A stretch of 64,000 nucleotides of DNA from Candidatus Woesearchaeota archaeon CG10_big_fil_rev_8_21_14_0_10_37_12 (GCA_002762795.1 PCYA01000018.1:44163-108162), one strand, 5' to 3'. Numbered from the stretch's first letter, positions 27,480 through 36,770 are shown. Translations and numbers: made by a program. The notes: generated by a model not told the origin, from the letters alone.

Positions 27480-27758
27480 TTATCGTACTGGAAATATCCG
27501 GTGCGGGTTCCTGCATGCATTATCGCCGATCATGTCTTCTGAGCAACAATACACTTGATAGTGTCCCATGTCTTGTAACAAAAATGCAGGTTTCATGTTT
27601 GCACACATTACAAGACCAGGTTCTGCTAGCGGATAAAAGGGTTGCCCTTGAGCTATGTTGCCAGTTGGTTGCTGTACCATAAGTGTTACTGCTGCAATTG
27701 CCGCAACTAATGCAATAACGCTCAATACACTTATTGAGAGTCCATCACCTTTTTTCAT
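27480..27758 (-). CDS. Membrane-anchored Cys-containing surface protein, TGN family (first of three)
   Basis: The 92-residue protein has a membrane segment (ISVLSVIALVAAIAAVTLMV), QQPTGNIAQG, then CANMKPAFLL and GHYQVYCCSEDMIGDNAC. TTTAAATA at about 27780-27788 gives a leaderless start and makes it the head gene of the trio. Confidence 0.68.
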   Translation of the reverse strand: MKKGDGLSISVLSVIALVAAIAAVTLMVQQPTGNIAQGQPFYPLAEPGLVMCANMKPAFLLQDMGHYQVYCCSEDMIGDNACRNPHRIFPVR

Positions 27759-27964
27759 TGTGCATGTTTATGCTCGTAGATATTTAAATGTTGCGGTGAA
27801 AGAGTTTTGATGGTTGAGGTTTGAAGTAAACTATTGGATTGTGTGTTATTTTCTATTGATTTTTTTTAACTGTAAATTACTGACTTATTGCTTCTAACCT
27901 TCTATTATGATCAAATCAAAGACTATAAAAACCAGTGATTATTATGTAATGAAAAGGTGATCTT

Positions 27965-28684
27965 ATGAGTAAACTAACGTTAATATTAATATTTTGTTTG
28001 CTGCTTCTTGCAGCGTGTGAAACCAGAGTGACTGTTCAGGAAGGAACTCAAGTTCATATGCTGACTGTGCAAGGTAGTGCTGAGTTTGAAGTTTTTCCAG
28101 ATGATATTGCATCCGTTACGGTGAGAGTTGAGACAAAGGCTCCTACGGCGCAGGAAGCGCAGGCTCAGAATGCACAAGTTTCTGATGCAGTTACAAAAGC
28201 ACTGAGTTCTCATGGCGTTTCTGGTTCTTCTGTTGAAACAACTGGTTATTATGTTCAGCAAATTCGTGAATGGGATTACTCAAGACAAAAAACAGTTGAT
28301 AGTGGTTATCAGGTAACGAATACGTTGCAAGTTTCTTCATCTGAGTTGGATGGTATTGGCAGATTGCTTGATGCTATTGTTCAGGCTGGTGGGCTTGTTG
28401 ATCATGTTTCTTTTGAGTTGTCTGATGCGCGAGAATCTGAGGTGAAAACAGAAGCTTTGCGGCAGGCATCAAGGCATGCACGTGAAAAAGCTGAGGTGCT
28501 TGCAACTGCTTCAAACGTTCGTTTGGGCAAAGCAGTGAGTATTTCTGAACAATCGTTTAACATCATGCCTTATCGTGCATATGATATGGTTCCTGTTGCG
28601 ATGGAAGCAAAAGCAGAAACAGCTGTCTCGCCAAGAGATGTGCAGGTTTCAGTGCAGGTGAGTGTTTCATATGAAATTATTTAA
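27965..28684 (+). CDS. SIMPL-domain (DUF541) lipoprotein
   Basis: The 239-residue protein has a lipobox (LLLLAACET) and then the SIMPL fold: VQGSAEFEVFPDDIASVTVRVET opening, VETTGYYVQQIREWDYSRQK, the GGLVDHVSFELSD segment and ARQAS-type helix, ending with VQVSVQVSVSYEI. SIMPL proteins are periplasmic/surface proteins whose biochemical role is unsettled. An AAAAGGTGAT ribosome site precedes the ATG. It overlaps the next lipoprotein gene by 14 bases. Confidence 0.9.
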   Translation: MSKLTLILIFCLLLLAACETRVTVQEGTQVHMLTVQGSAEFEVFPDDIASVTVRVETKAPTAQEAQAQNAQVSDAVTKALSSHGVSGSSVETTGYYVQQIREWDYSRQKTVDSGYQVTNTLQVSSSELDGIGRLLDAIVQAGGLVDHVSFELSDARESEVKTEALRQASRHAREKAEVLATASNVRLGKAVSISEQSFNIMPYRAYDMVPVAMEAKAETAVSPRDVQVSVQVSVSYEII

Positions 28685-29285
28685 TTTTGTTTTAATTTTT
28701 TTATTGTTCATTTTTGTAGTTTCATGTTCAACAAAACCAATTATAGAACCAGTTCCACAACCAAACCAACCATACAATAAACCAGTTGTTGATATGTTGC
28801 AAAATCCGTTGTTCTGTAATGTTGATGCTGATTGTATATGCGGCGGTATTGATAGACAAACAAATGATTGTTTTATTGGGAATAAATTATATGCTGATTA
28901 TTATGTTGATAACTCACAACAATGTCCTGATTTTTGTACAGGTATTGCAGGGAATTTGGAAACAAAGTGTGTTGATCACGTGTGTAAAACAAGTCCTATG
29001 ATTCGTGCATGTACAGAAGAAGCAAAAGTGTGTCCTGATGGAAGTGTAGTAGTTAGACAAGGTCCGGATTGCGAATTCGCAAAGTGTCTTGATGTTGAGT
29101 GTACTGTTGATGCTGATTGTGTTTTTGAATCAACCTGCCATCCGACAAAGTGTGTTCCGAGAGGTCAAGAAACTGTCAAGGAGTTGATTTGTACCGCAGA
29201 ATGCCGCCCCGGCACTTTGGATTGCGGCGGGTCTTGTGCCTGTATTGATGACAAATGTGTTGGCCAGAATTATTTTGGTGGTTGA
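28671..29285 (+). CDS. Cysteine-rich lipoprotein
   Basis: The 204-residue protein has a signal with lipobox (FIFVVSCSTK), a proline/asparagine linker (PVPQPNQPYNKPV), then at least 20 cysteines in short modules (CNVDADCICGG, CTVDADCVFES, CDCGGSC-like CGGSCACID) that suggest small disulphide-rich domains, including a repeated C-x-VDADC unit. ATG 28671 is preferred over an upstream GTG because it begins the signal peptide. Coupled to the SIMPL gene. The function is unknown. Confidence 0.75.
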   Translation: MKLFNFVLIFLLFIFVVSCSTKPIIEPVPQPNQPYNKPVVDMLQNPLFCNVDADCICGGIDRQTNDCFIGNKLYADYYVDNSQQCPDFCTGIAGNLETKCVDHVCKTSPMIRACTEEAKVCPDGSVVVRQGPDCEFAKCLDVECTVDADCVFESTCHPTKCVPRGQETVKELICTAECRPGTLDCGGSCACIDDKCVGQNYFGG

Positions 29286-29333
29286 CACAACATTTAAATA
29301 TCTCCCTGTCTGTTTGAAAAGTAAAGAGGTGTT

Positions 29334-30122
29334 ATGTTGAGACGTACGGCTGTATTATTGATTGCTGTTTTGATTGTTAGTACAGTGAGTTTTGTCATGG
29401 CTCTGGAAGATACATCTTCTTCTGGTTATACAGGTTATTCAAGTCGTGAAAGACGTGCAACAGATCCGTATTCAAGAGTTCAGTATTTTGGTTATGATTA
29501 TGTACGGCCGCTTACAAATTATGGTTCTAAAGGTCCTCGTTTGACAACGCAGGGTGCGAAAGGCGATTCTGGTGCAGCGTTTACGTTGGATACGAGTGAT
29601 TTTTCATCCAGAGGAAGAGACCCTTCTCGGATCAGTAATTTTGATCCCGGAATGAAAGGTTCTGACCGTGTTGATATTGTTGTGAATTTGTTTCCTGCAG
29701 AAGTTGTTAACCAAGTGGTTGCGGGAATTTCTACAATTTCAAAAGGGACAGTGCGTGTGTTAAGTCAGGGAAATCAGTATGGTTCAGGGTCAAGCTCGCC
29801 GTATAGAAGTGTTGAAGTGTATCTTCAATCACGTAATTTGCCTCCGCTTGGCTCAGAAAATTATTATGAGGTGTGGTTAGTCGACACTTCTTCAGGATAC
29901 CCGATAAGTTTAGGTTTAATGGAGAGTGGTATTGGAAGTACTGCGCAATTACGTTTTCAACTCAATGGAGAGTTAAAAGGTGATGCAATTATGGTCACTG
30001 TTGAACCTTTTCCGGATATTGATCCTCGTCCAACAGAAAATGTTGTTTTGTATGGTGAAATTGGTCAAACAAGAAAGCAAGTTAATATGCCTGCTTCGTT
30101 TGCAATGGTGATGGCCCGATGA
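29334..30122 (+). CDS. Secreted protein with RskA-like beta domain
   Basis: The 262-residue protein has a signal peptide (AVLLIAVLIVSTVSFVMA), a tyrosine/serine/glycine-rich linker, and a C-terminal domain with YEVWLVDTSSGYPISLGLM, GSTAQLRFQLNG and VTVEPFPDIDPRPTENVVLYG. That last pattern is that of the extracellular domain of anti-sigma-K factors (RskA). No sigma factor exists in archaea, so it is here a generic surface fold. GAGGTG precedes the ATG. The downstream paralogue overlaps by four bases. Confidence 0.7.
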   Translation: MLRRTAVLLIAVLIVSTVSFVMALEDTSSSGYTGYSSRERRATDPYSRVQYFGYDYVRPLTNYGSKGPRLTTQGAKGDSGAAFTLDTSDFSSRGRDPSRISNFDPGMKGSDRVDIVVNLFPAEVVNQVVAGISTISKGTVRVLSQGNQYGSGSSSPYRSVEVYLQSRNLPPLGSENYYEVWLVDTSSGYPISLGLMESGIGSTAQLRFQLNGELKGDAIMVTVEPFPDIDPRPTENVVLYGEIGQTRKQVNMPASFAMVMAR

Positions 30123-30751
30123 TAAAAAATTTTTTTTTGATTTTGTTGTTTTTATTGTTAAGCGTTACTGTGGTTGTAGCGATAGAAGAACATTACAAAA
30201 CAGTTTTCGATTTTCCGCGTAGGTACGGCGTGCAGCACATAACTCATTTTGATCCAAGGGTTGTTGGTGATAATTATTTCGCACGGATTGATTCAATTGT
30301 TTATTTGAATCCTGTTGATGAGAGTGATGAAAACTATGGCGGTGAAGGTGCTGGTAGAGGAGGTTACGTGCCGATTTATCCGCGCGCAACGGCAAAAATT
30401 CAAAGTTCCAGATCTTATGGTGGGCCTAATAGTATTGTCACGATTTCGACAAAAGATTTGAAAGCCTCTGATCGCGTGTATGGCGAGTTTGAATCTTGGC
30501 TTGTTGATGATGATACGGGTTATTGGTTATACACAGGATCATTTACTGTTGGTTTTGGCGGGTATGGTCAATTAAGATATATGGCAAGAAATTATTTGAA
30601 TGCGTACGATAGAGTGGTTATCACATTTAAGCCGTTTGAGAGCACAAGCATTCTTCCTGGAGAGCCGATCTTATCAGGAGATATTCAGAAACGTGATTTG
30701 TTTAATCCGTTGCCAAAACAAGCAAAAATGGTTGGCGGAACGTTTAGTTAG
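30119..30751 (+). CDS. Secreted protein with RskA-like beta domain (paralogue)
   Basis: The 210-residue protein has a signal peptide (FFLILLFLLLSVTVVVA), then a domain with FESWLVDDDTGYWLYTGSF, GGYGQLRYMARNYL and VVITFKPFESTSILPGEP, parallel to the preceding protein. The ATGA overlap implies coupled translation. It converges with rpe (eight-base overlap of the two ends). Confidence 0.68.
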   Translation: MIKNFFLILLFLLLSVTVVVAIEEHYKTVFDFPRRYGVQHITHFDPRVVGDNYFARIDSIVYLNPVDESDENYGGEGAGRGGYVPIYPRATAKIQSSRSYGGPNSIVTISTKDLKASDRVYGEFESWLVDDDTGYWLYTGSFTVGFGGYGQLRYMARNYLNAYDRVVITFKPFESTSILPGEPILSGDIQKRDLFNPLPKQAKMVGGTFS

Positions 30752-31370
30752 ATTTTTTTCTTAATTTAGTATATGCTTCTTTAGACTTTTTTTGTTTTGT
30801 TATCGCGCTTGTTGCTATTGCAAAGTCTGTTTCAGACGTTTTAACAAGATTGCAATTAGTGAGGTTAAATCCGCCATCAATTCCAACAGAAATGTTCTGA
30901 TTTATTGTTTTAATTTGTTTAATTTTTGCAAGCGGTTTTTTTATTAGTTTTTGTCCGCTGAATCCAGGATGAATGGTCATAATCAAAGCCAATTCAGCTT
31001 CTTTAATAGCATTCTTAAATTTGTTAATAGTGGTCTCAGGATTAAACGCAATTCCGGCTTTCATTCCAGTCTTTTTTATTTTTTCAATAAGTATTTTGTT
31101 TTGTTTGCTTGTTTCAGCGTGATAAATAAATTCTTTAACGCCGAGTTTTGCAAATCCCTTAACGTACGTTTCGGGTTTGTGAGCCATTAAGTGAATTTGC
31201 ATGTTTTGTTTAGGATTTATTTTTTTTAACTCAGCAAGTTGTATGGTTTGATTTGGAACAAATTTGCCGTCCATAATGTCTATGTGGATTTTTTTTGCCC
31301 AGCTGAGTTTTTTGAGCGTTTGTTTTAGCTCTTCTAATGAATGAACAAGGATTCCTGGTATGATTTCCAT
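30744..31370 (-). CDS. rpe: Ribulose-phosphate 3-epimerase
   Basis: Interconverts ribulose 5-phosphate and xylulose 5-phosphate. The 208-residue TIM barrel shows HIDIMDGKFVPN (metal His and Asp), IHLMAHKP, TIHPGFSGQ (phosphate loop) and GIDGGFN (catalytic Asp). It is the last gene of the operon fba - cutA - rpiB - rpe, overlapping rpiB by one base. Confidence 0.93.
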   Translation of the reverse strand: MEIIPGILVHSLEELKQTLKKLSWAKKIHIDIMDGKFVPNQTIQLAELKKINPKQNMQIHLMAHKPETYVKGFAKLGVKEFIYHAETSKQNKILIEKIKKTGMKAGIAFNPETTINKFKNAIKEAELALIMTIHPGFSGQKLIKKPLAKIKQIKTINQNISVGIDGGFNLTNCNLVKTSETDFAIATSAITKQKKSKEAYTKLRKKSN

Positions 31371-31846
31371 TATTTTTCCAGCCTCGATATTTTTTGCAGT
31401 CTTCTTTTATGTCTTTCTTCTCCTGAAAAACTGGTTGTTAGAAATGCGTGAGTTATTTTTTCTGCTTGTGTTTTGCTCAAGCCCAATCCTTTAACTTTTT
31501 GTTTTGTTGCTCCTCCTGCTAAGCATAAAACATTTGCATTTTCATGTTTTCTGCTCATTTTTGCGAGCAAAGGTGTTCTGACTGCTATTGCTCTTATTCC
31601 TTTGAATTTGTTTGCTGCAATACATACTCCTTCTGCGCTTCCGCAAAATAGGATACCAAAACTGTTTGTTTCTTTTTGTACTATTTGTGCTACTTTTTTT
31701 GCATAGTCTGGATAATCATCTCCTAAACTTAGTTTGTGCGCTCCTTGATCTTTTATAGAGTAGCCCTTCTTCTGCAAAAAAAGCTTTATGTTTTCTTTTA
31801 ACGCGTATCCTGCGTGGTCTGCTCCTACATACACTGTTTGCTCCAT
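31370..31846 (-). CDS. rpiB: Ribose 5-phosphate isomerase B
   Basis: Interconverts ribose 5-phosphate and ribulose 5-phosphate. The 158-residue protein has GADHAGYALK at the N-terminus, CGSAEGVCIAANKFKGIRA (catalytic Cys and phosphate-binding loop), and the basic HKRRLQKI end. It overlaps cutA by 22 bases. With rpe and fba it supplies pentose phosphates from fructose bisphosphate, probably for nucleotides. Confidence 0.93.
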   Translation of the reverse strand: MEQTVYVGADHAGYALKENIKLFLQKKGYSIKDQGAHKLSLGDDYPDYAKKVAQIVQKETNSFGILFCGSAEGVCIAANKFKGIRAIAVRTPLLAKMSRKHENANVLCLAGGATKQKVKGLGLSKTQAEKITHAFLTTSFSGEERHKRRLQKISRLEK

Positions 31847-32136
31847 CTTAAATATGCCTCGTTTCCTTTGATGATTGGAATTGCAACAATACAGGGTGTT
31901 TCATAACTATGTATTTTCTTAATAGTTGATTCAACTTGTTTGTATTTTGCGTCAAATGTTTTAACCAGCATTAAAACTTCTTTTTCTTTTTGGAGTTTAC
32001 CATTCCAAATATAATGGGATTGAATCTCTGGAAGAATATTTACACAGCTTGCGAGTTTCTTTTTAATTAATATTTCACTGATTTGTTCAGCTTCTTGTTT
32101 AGTTGATGCAGTTATATAGATAAGTAGTGGTTTCAT
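31825..32136 (-). CDS. cutA: CutA1-family protein
   Basis: The 103-residue protein has the CutA1 signature: LASCVNILPEIQSHYIWNGKLQ, KEKEVLMLVKTF and HSYETPCIVAIPI. CutA1 is a trimeric ferredoxin-fold protein linked to divalent-cation tolerance; its real role is unsettled. It overlaps fba by four bases (ATGA). Confidence 0.92.
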   Translation of the reverse strand: MKPLLIYITASTKQEAEQISEILIKKKLASCVNILPEIQSHYIWNGKLQKEKEVLMLVKTFDAKYKQVESTIKKIHSYETPCIVAIPIIKGNEAYLRWSKQCM

Positions 32137-33044
32137 GCTTTCCCTCGACTTCCAAACAGTTTCAGTCTGTGTTCAACTGTTTGTTGCATGAGTGTTCGTG
32201 CTTCTCCCAATATGTGTCTTGGGTCAAAGTCTGTTGGTTGTTCTTTCAAAAATTTGCGTATGCCTGCATCAAATGCGAGTCGTAAGTCTGTGTCTGTGTT
32301 GATCTTATTTATTCCATTTCTGATGGCTTGTTTTATTTGTTCATCAGGAACGCCCATACTTCCTGTTATTTGTGCGCCATATTTATTTGCTTGTTTTACA
32401 AGAAAGCGCGGCACGCCTGACGCGCCGTGTAAAACTAAGGGGATTTTTATTTTTTTCTTGATGTCTTGCAAACGTTTAATATCTAGTTTTGCAGTTCCGT
32501 GAAATTTGTGTGCTCCATGGCTTGTTCCGATGGCAATTGCTAAAGCACAAACGCCTGTTTTTTCTACAAATTCTTTTGCGTCTTCTGGTTCTGTGTAAAT
32601 AATTGTTCGTGCTGTTATTTTGTCTTCTGCTCCTCCGATTGTGCCAAGTTCTCCTTCTACGCCGATGTTTTTTGTTGCAGCTAATTGCACGATTTTTTTA
32701 GTGTTCTTGATGTTTTGTTTGAATGGTAAGTGGCTTCCGTCGTACATTATTCCTGTCCATCCCGCTTTTATGCAATCTTTGATGATGCTTAAATCTCTTC
32801 CGTGATCTAAGTGCAGACAAACAGGTATGTTTTGTTTTGCTGCGTTGTATGCGATGCATTTGAGATAATCCATTCCTGCATATTCGAGTGCTCCTTCGCT
32901 TGTTTGGAGAATGACAGGTGATTTTTGTTTTACTGCTGCAGCAATAATTGCTTGGCAGATTTCCATGTTATTGATATTGAATGCTCCTACTGCATAGTTG
33001 CCTTTGTGCGCTTTTTTGAGAATGTCTTGCAGGGTAGTTAACAT
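32133..33044 (-). CDS. fba: Class II fructose-bisphosphate aldolase
   Basis: Cleaves or forms fructose 1,6-bisphosphate. The 303-residue barrel has the zinc and catalytic residues HLDHGRD (His, Asp), GVEGELGTIGG, AIGTSHGAHKF, LVLHGASGVP and NKINTDTDLRLAF. TIIYTEPEDAKEFVEKTG is typical of the KbaY/GatY/Fba branch. AATATAAAC at about 33063-33071 is the operon promoter. Specificity for fructose over tagatose bisphosphate is inferred from the pathway context. Confidence 0.92.
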   Translation of the reverse strand: MLTTLQDILKKAHKGNYAVGAFNINNMEICQAIIAAAVKQKSPVILQTSEGALEYAGMDYLKCIAYNAAKQNIPVCLHLDHGRDLSIIKDCIKAGWTGIMYDGSHLPFKQNIKNTKKIVQLAATKNIGVEGELGTIGGAEDKITARTIIYTEPEDAKEFVEKTGVCALAIAIGTSHGAHKFHGTAKLDIKRLQDIKKKIKIPLVLHGASGVPRFLVKQANKYGAQITGSMGVPDEQIKQAIRNGINKINTDTDLRLAFDAGIRKFLKEQPTDFDPRHILGEARTLMQQTVEHRLKLFGSRGKA

Positions 33045-33140
33045 AGGGCCTCTTTTTTTGTTTATATTATTTGTTGGTATTTAAGTTTGTTGTTACACTC
33101 AACAGAAACTATTTATACAAACAATCAATACAACGTACTG

Positions 33141-35753
33141 ATGAATGATGCATATTTGTTTCATAAACAAGAGTTGTTTGAAAAATTGAGATGTTCTGAT
33201 AAAGGGCTTTCTGCTGTTGAAGCAGAGCATCGATTAAATGTTCACGGACCTAACACGATTCAGGAAATTGGTAAAACAAATGCGTTTGTTATTTTTCTTT
33301 CGCAGTTCAAAAGCCCTATTGTTTGGGTTTTGCTTGTCGCGATTGTTATTTCGTTTATTGTTGGTGAGCTTGTTGATGTGTATGTGATTGCTGCAATTGT
33401 TGTGCTTAACGCAATTTTAGGTTTTGTGCAGGAGTTTCGTGCTGAAAAGTCTATTGAAGCTCTGAAAAAGCTTGTTTCGTTGAAAGCAAAGGTGTTGCGT
33501 GATGGAACTATAAGTTCAATTGATGCGGCTGATTTAGTTCCTGGTGATGTGATTTTGTTGGAAACAGGTGATAAAGTTCCTGCTGATGCACGTTTGTTAG
33601 AGTCAACAAATTTGTTTGCGCAAGAAGCAGTGTTAACTGGTGAAAGTGTTGCTGAGGAAAAGTTTGCAGGCAATTTCAAGAAGGAAGTTCCGCTTGCTGA
33701 TCGGAAAAATATGGTGTTTTCTGGAACTATTATAACAAGAGGTCATGGGAAAGCGCTTGTTACAGGAACGGGTATGAGTTCTGAGATTGGTAAGATTGCG
33801 TCGATGATTCAGGAAGCAGAGCCTGAACAGACGCATTTGCAGAAGAAGTTGAAGCGTCTTGGGTTGTATATTGGCGCGCTTGTTGTTGGTATTGCTGTTT
33901 TGGTTTTTCTTGTTGGTGTGATTCGTTTAGATCAACCAATTACAGCTATTTTGTTAACAGCTATTGCGTTGGCTGTGGCAGCGATTCCTGAGGGTTTGCC
34001 TGCGGTTGTGACTGTTGGTTTGGCTGTTGGTGTGCAGCGCATGGCAAAGCGTAACGCGCTTGTGCGTCATTTGCCTTCTGTTGAAACCTTGGGAGCGTGT
34101 ACTGTTATTTGTGCGGATAAAACTGGTACGTTAACTCATAATGAGATGACGGTGCGGAAGTTGTTTGTGAATCGTGCTGTTGTTTCTGTTTCTGGCGCAG
34201 GGTATAATCCTGAAGGGCAGTTTTCTCACGATCCAAAATTGTTTGAGTTGTTGTTGCGTATTGGTGCGTTGAATAATAATGCTTCATTAACGAAAGAAGG
34301 AAGTGTTTGGAAGGTTGTTGGTGATCCTACTGAGGCGTGTTTGCTTGTTTCTGCGCGTAAAGCAGGTTTGCATGTTGAAGATTTGCATGATCAGTTTTCG
34401 CGTGTTGATGAGGTTGAGTTTACGAGTGAGCGTAAATTGATGACAACGGTTCATAAGGTTGGTAAAGAAAGAGTGTCGTATGTGAAGGGTGCTCCTGAAG
34501 TGTTGCTCAAAAAATGCTCCAGAGTGTTAGTAAATGGGCAGGTTGTGCGTTTGTCTCGGGAAGAAGCAAATAAGGTGTTGCAACAAACAGAGTTGTTTGC
34601 AAAGCAGGCGTTGCGTGTGTTGGCGTTTGCGTACAAACCTCTTTCTGGAGTGGATAAAAAGCCAGAGTCTGATTTGATTTTTGTTGGTTTGCAGGCAATG
34701 AGTGATCCTCCGCGAAAGGAAGCAAAGTCTGCGATTGATAAATGTGTGTCTGCAGGAATTAAGGTTGTGATGATTACGGGTGATAATAAAGTGACTGCTG
34801 AGGCTGTTGCAAAGGAATTGGGAATTGCAGGCAAAGCAGTTTCTGGTGAAGAACTTGATGTGATGGAGAATTTTGATTCTGTTGTTGAAACAATCAGCGT
34901 GTATGCGCGTGTTAATCCTGCTCATAAGTTGAAGATTGTGAATGCGTTGAAAGCAAAAGGGCACGTTGTTGCAATGACTGGTGATGGTGTGAATGATGCT
35001 CCTGCTTTGAAAACTTCTGATTTGGGTGTTGCGATGGGTTCTGGTACTGATGTTGCAAAAGAGGCGAGCGAGATTATTTTGCAGGATGATGATTTTGTGA
35101 CGATTGTGAATGCGGTTGAGGAAGGTCGTCGTATTTTTGATAATATTCAGAAGTATTTGGCGTATTTGTTGTCAGGTAATATTGGTGAGGTGTTGGTTAT
35201 TTTGTGTTCTATTTTGTTTGGTCTTCCTTTGCCGTTGATGGCGATTCAGATTTTGTGGATTAATTTGGTTACTGATGGGTTGCCTGCGTTGGCGTTGAGT
35301 GTTGATCCTGCTGAGCTTGGTGTGATGAAACGACGTCCAAGAAAGCCTGAGCAGACTGTGTTTAAGGGTCTTGAACCGTATGTGTATGTGTATCCTGTTA
35401 TTTTGACTATTGTCACGTTGTATTTTTTTGATAGTGCGCTTGTTGATGGTTTGCCAAAAGCAATGACGATTGCGTTCACAACGATTGTGATGTTTGAATT
35501 GTTCCAGGCTATTAGTTGTCGTTCTGTTCACAAGTCAGTTTTTCAGGTTGGTTTATTTGCGAATAAGTGGTTGTGGTTGGCTGTTTTTGCTTCTGTTGGT
35601 TTGCACTTGCTTATTTTGTATGTTCCTGCGCTTCAGAATTTGTTTGGAGTAGTAGCGTTAACCTTGGTTGAATGGTTGTGGATTTTGGGCGGAGCAATTA
35701 TCGGCTTTGCGTATTTGGAATTGCACAAAGTGTTTTTTAGATGGGTTGAATGA
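33141..35753 (+). CDS. P-type calcium-transporting ATPase (IIA-like)
   Basis: The 870-residue pump has the cation-ATPase N-terminal domain, the TGES actuator loop (LTGESVAEE), the ion-site helix with PEGLPAVVTVGLAVG, the phosphorylation site CADKTGTLTHNEM, the nucleotide-binding domain with KGAPE, and the hinge TGDGVNDAPALK. The C-terminal six membrane segments include NLVTDGLPALALSVDP, typical of SERCA/PMR1-like calcium (or manganese) pumps. I start at ATG 33141 because TATTTATAC lies about 27 bases upstream; the frame opens at TTG 33087. Confidence 0.95.
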   Translation: MNDAYLFHKQELFEKLRCSDKGLSAVEAEHRLNVHGPNTIQEIGKTNAFVIFLSQFKSPIVWVLLVAIVISFIVGELVDVYVIAAIVVLNAILGFVQEFRAEKSIEALKKLVSLKAKVLRDGTISSIDAADLVPGDVILLETGDKVPADARLLESTNLFAQEAVLTGESVAEEKFAGNFKKEVPLADRKNMVFSGTIITRGHGKALVTGTGMSSEIGKIASMIQEAEPEQTHLQKKLKRLGLYIGALVVGIAVLVFLVGVIRLDQPITAILLTAIALAVAAIPEGLPAVVTVGLAVGVQRMAKRNALVRHLPSVETLGACTVICADKTGTLTHNEMTVRKLFVNRAVVSVSGAGYNPEGQFSHDPKLFELLLRIGALNNNASLTKEGSVWKVVGDPTEACLLVSARKAGLHVEDLHDQFSRVDEVEFTSERKLMTTVHKVGKERVSYVKGAPEVLLKKCSRVLVNGQVVRLSREEANKVLQQTELFAKQALRVLAFAYKPLSGVDKKPESDLIFVGLQAMSDPPRKEAKSAIDKCVSAGIKVVMITGDNKVTAEAVAKELGIAGKAVSGEELDVMENFDSVVETISVYARVNPAHKLKIVNALKAKGHVVAMTGDGVNDAPALKTSDLGVAMGSGTDVAKEASEIILQDDDFVTIVNAVEEGRRIFDNIQKYLAYLLSGNIGEVLVILCSILFGLPLPLMAIQILWINLVTDGLPALALSVDPAELGVMKRRPRKPEQTVFKGLEPYVYVYPVILTIVTLYFFDSALVDGLPKAMTIAFTTIVMFELFQAISCRSVHKSVFQVGLFANKWLWLAVFASVGLHLLILYVPALQNLFGVVALTLVEWLWILGGAIIGFAYLELHKVFFRWVE

Positions 35754-35780
35754 TTGTTGAGAGTTTTTTTCTCCCTTTCT

Positions 35781-36254
35781 CTATCTTCTCTTTTTCTGCC
35801 TTCCTCTTCCTGCAATAGTGGAGTAAGGCTTGTCTATATCGTATGTTTCAAGATAGCTTGGTGAAAAATCAAAGTCGTAATCATCTGTTGATTTTACAGG
35901 TAGTGTTTGCAAGCGGACAAAACATAATGCGAGTCCGCCAATGTTGACAATTAATGAAAAAATGAATGTGAATATTGCTCCTGTTGCTGCGATCATCCAG
36001 ATGCTGTCAAGTATTGCGACTGCGAAGAAGATGATGCTGATAATGTATCCGTATCGGTCTTCTTTCCAGAAATTGTAGAGAACGACTGCTCCTACGATGA
36101 TTCCAATAAAAATGATGACCAATTGTAAATCGTAAAATGTTTGCATTGCTGTTTGTAATAATAGTGCTGCAAGCAAACTTAAGCCAAGAAGCAATGTTGT
36201 GATGATGTTTGTTACAGCAGTTGTTGCTGGTCTGTTTAGTTCTACCCAATCCAT
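35781..36254 (-). CDS. Four-helix membrane protein, unknown
   Basis: The 157-residue protein has about four membrane segments (LLLGLSLLAALLL; LVIIFIGIIVGAVVLYNF; IISIIFFAVAILDSIW; IFTFIFSLIVNIGGLALCF) and an acidic-aromatic tail (DDYDFDFSPSYLETYD) ending in KKRR. No family is recognised. It faces the long stem-loop region upstream. Confidence 0.7.
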   Translation of the reverse strand: MDWVELNRPATTAVTNIITTLLLGLSLLAALLLQTAMQTFYDLQLVIIFIGIIVGAVVLYNFWKEDRYGYIISIIFFAVAILDSIWMIAATGAIFTFIFSLIVNIGGLALCFVRLQTLPVKSTDDYDFDFSPSYLETYDIDKPYSTIAGRGRQKKRR

Positions 36255-36770
36255 GTTCTATTTGCAGAACTTCTGCTTAATATAATTTTCCATTGTCTAG
36301 GAGTAACAAGTAAGTGATAAAAAAGTAAAGAGAGGATAGTAGCTCCTCTGGCTTGCTGTTTTTCGCGATGTCCTCTCCTTATCGCGAGTTTGCTCGCGTA
36401 TTAGGAAATCTGAAATTTTGTTGTTTCCCAGATTTCCTATAAACCTCACCTGCGTTTCTAAACGTCAGAATTCCACCATTAACAGAATGGTTGCTTGCTA
36501 CGCAATCCACAAAATGATAAAGTGGAATTCTGATCGTGCTCAAGAACCGCTCGTCCTTTTACGTAAAAGATGATACTGTCGCATCATGCCCTTTTGTGAC
36601 GGGCGGTTCTTGACAAATTGAAAGCCAGACAATGGTTGCGCTTTCTATTCTTCGGTAAATGGGGTGTTATAAAGAGGGGCATCCAGTAACCTAGAGAGCG
36701 CAAGTAGTGCTTCCCCTCTGTAAACTCTGTAAAGAAAAACCTTATAAACAATTTAATTTCACAAAGAACT
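36255..36770. repeat. 516-base intergenic stem-loop array (copy C of the modular element)
   Basis: No gene is seen. Perfect stems: GAGAGGA/TCCTCTC (36330-36377), CGCGAG-TTTG-CTCGCG (36383-36398), AGGAAATCTG/CAGATTTCCT (36403-36438), CAGAATTCCAC/GTGGAATTCTG (36466-36532), CAAGAACCGC/GCGGTTCTTG (36541-36612), AGAGGGG/CCCCTCT (36673-36719). Joints GTCAGAA, TTCTGATCGTGCTCAAGAA and TTCTTGACA match the arrays at 21.2 and 62 kb. The trxB TATA box (CTTATAAAC, 36741-36749) ends the region. It lies between two divergent genes, so the structures are not simply terminators. Confidence 0.75.

Noticed and set aside
36255..36770. RNase P RNA or SRP RNA as the identity of the structured spacers
   Set aside because: I could not find the conserved RNase P core or the SRP helix 8 GGAAG-type motif in any of the arrays.
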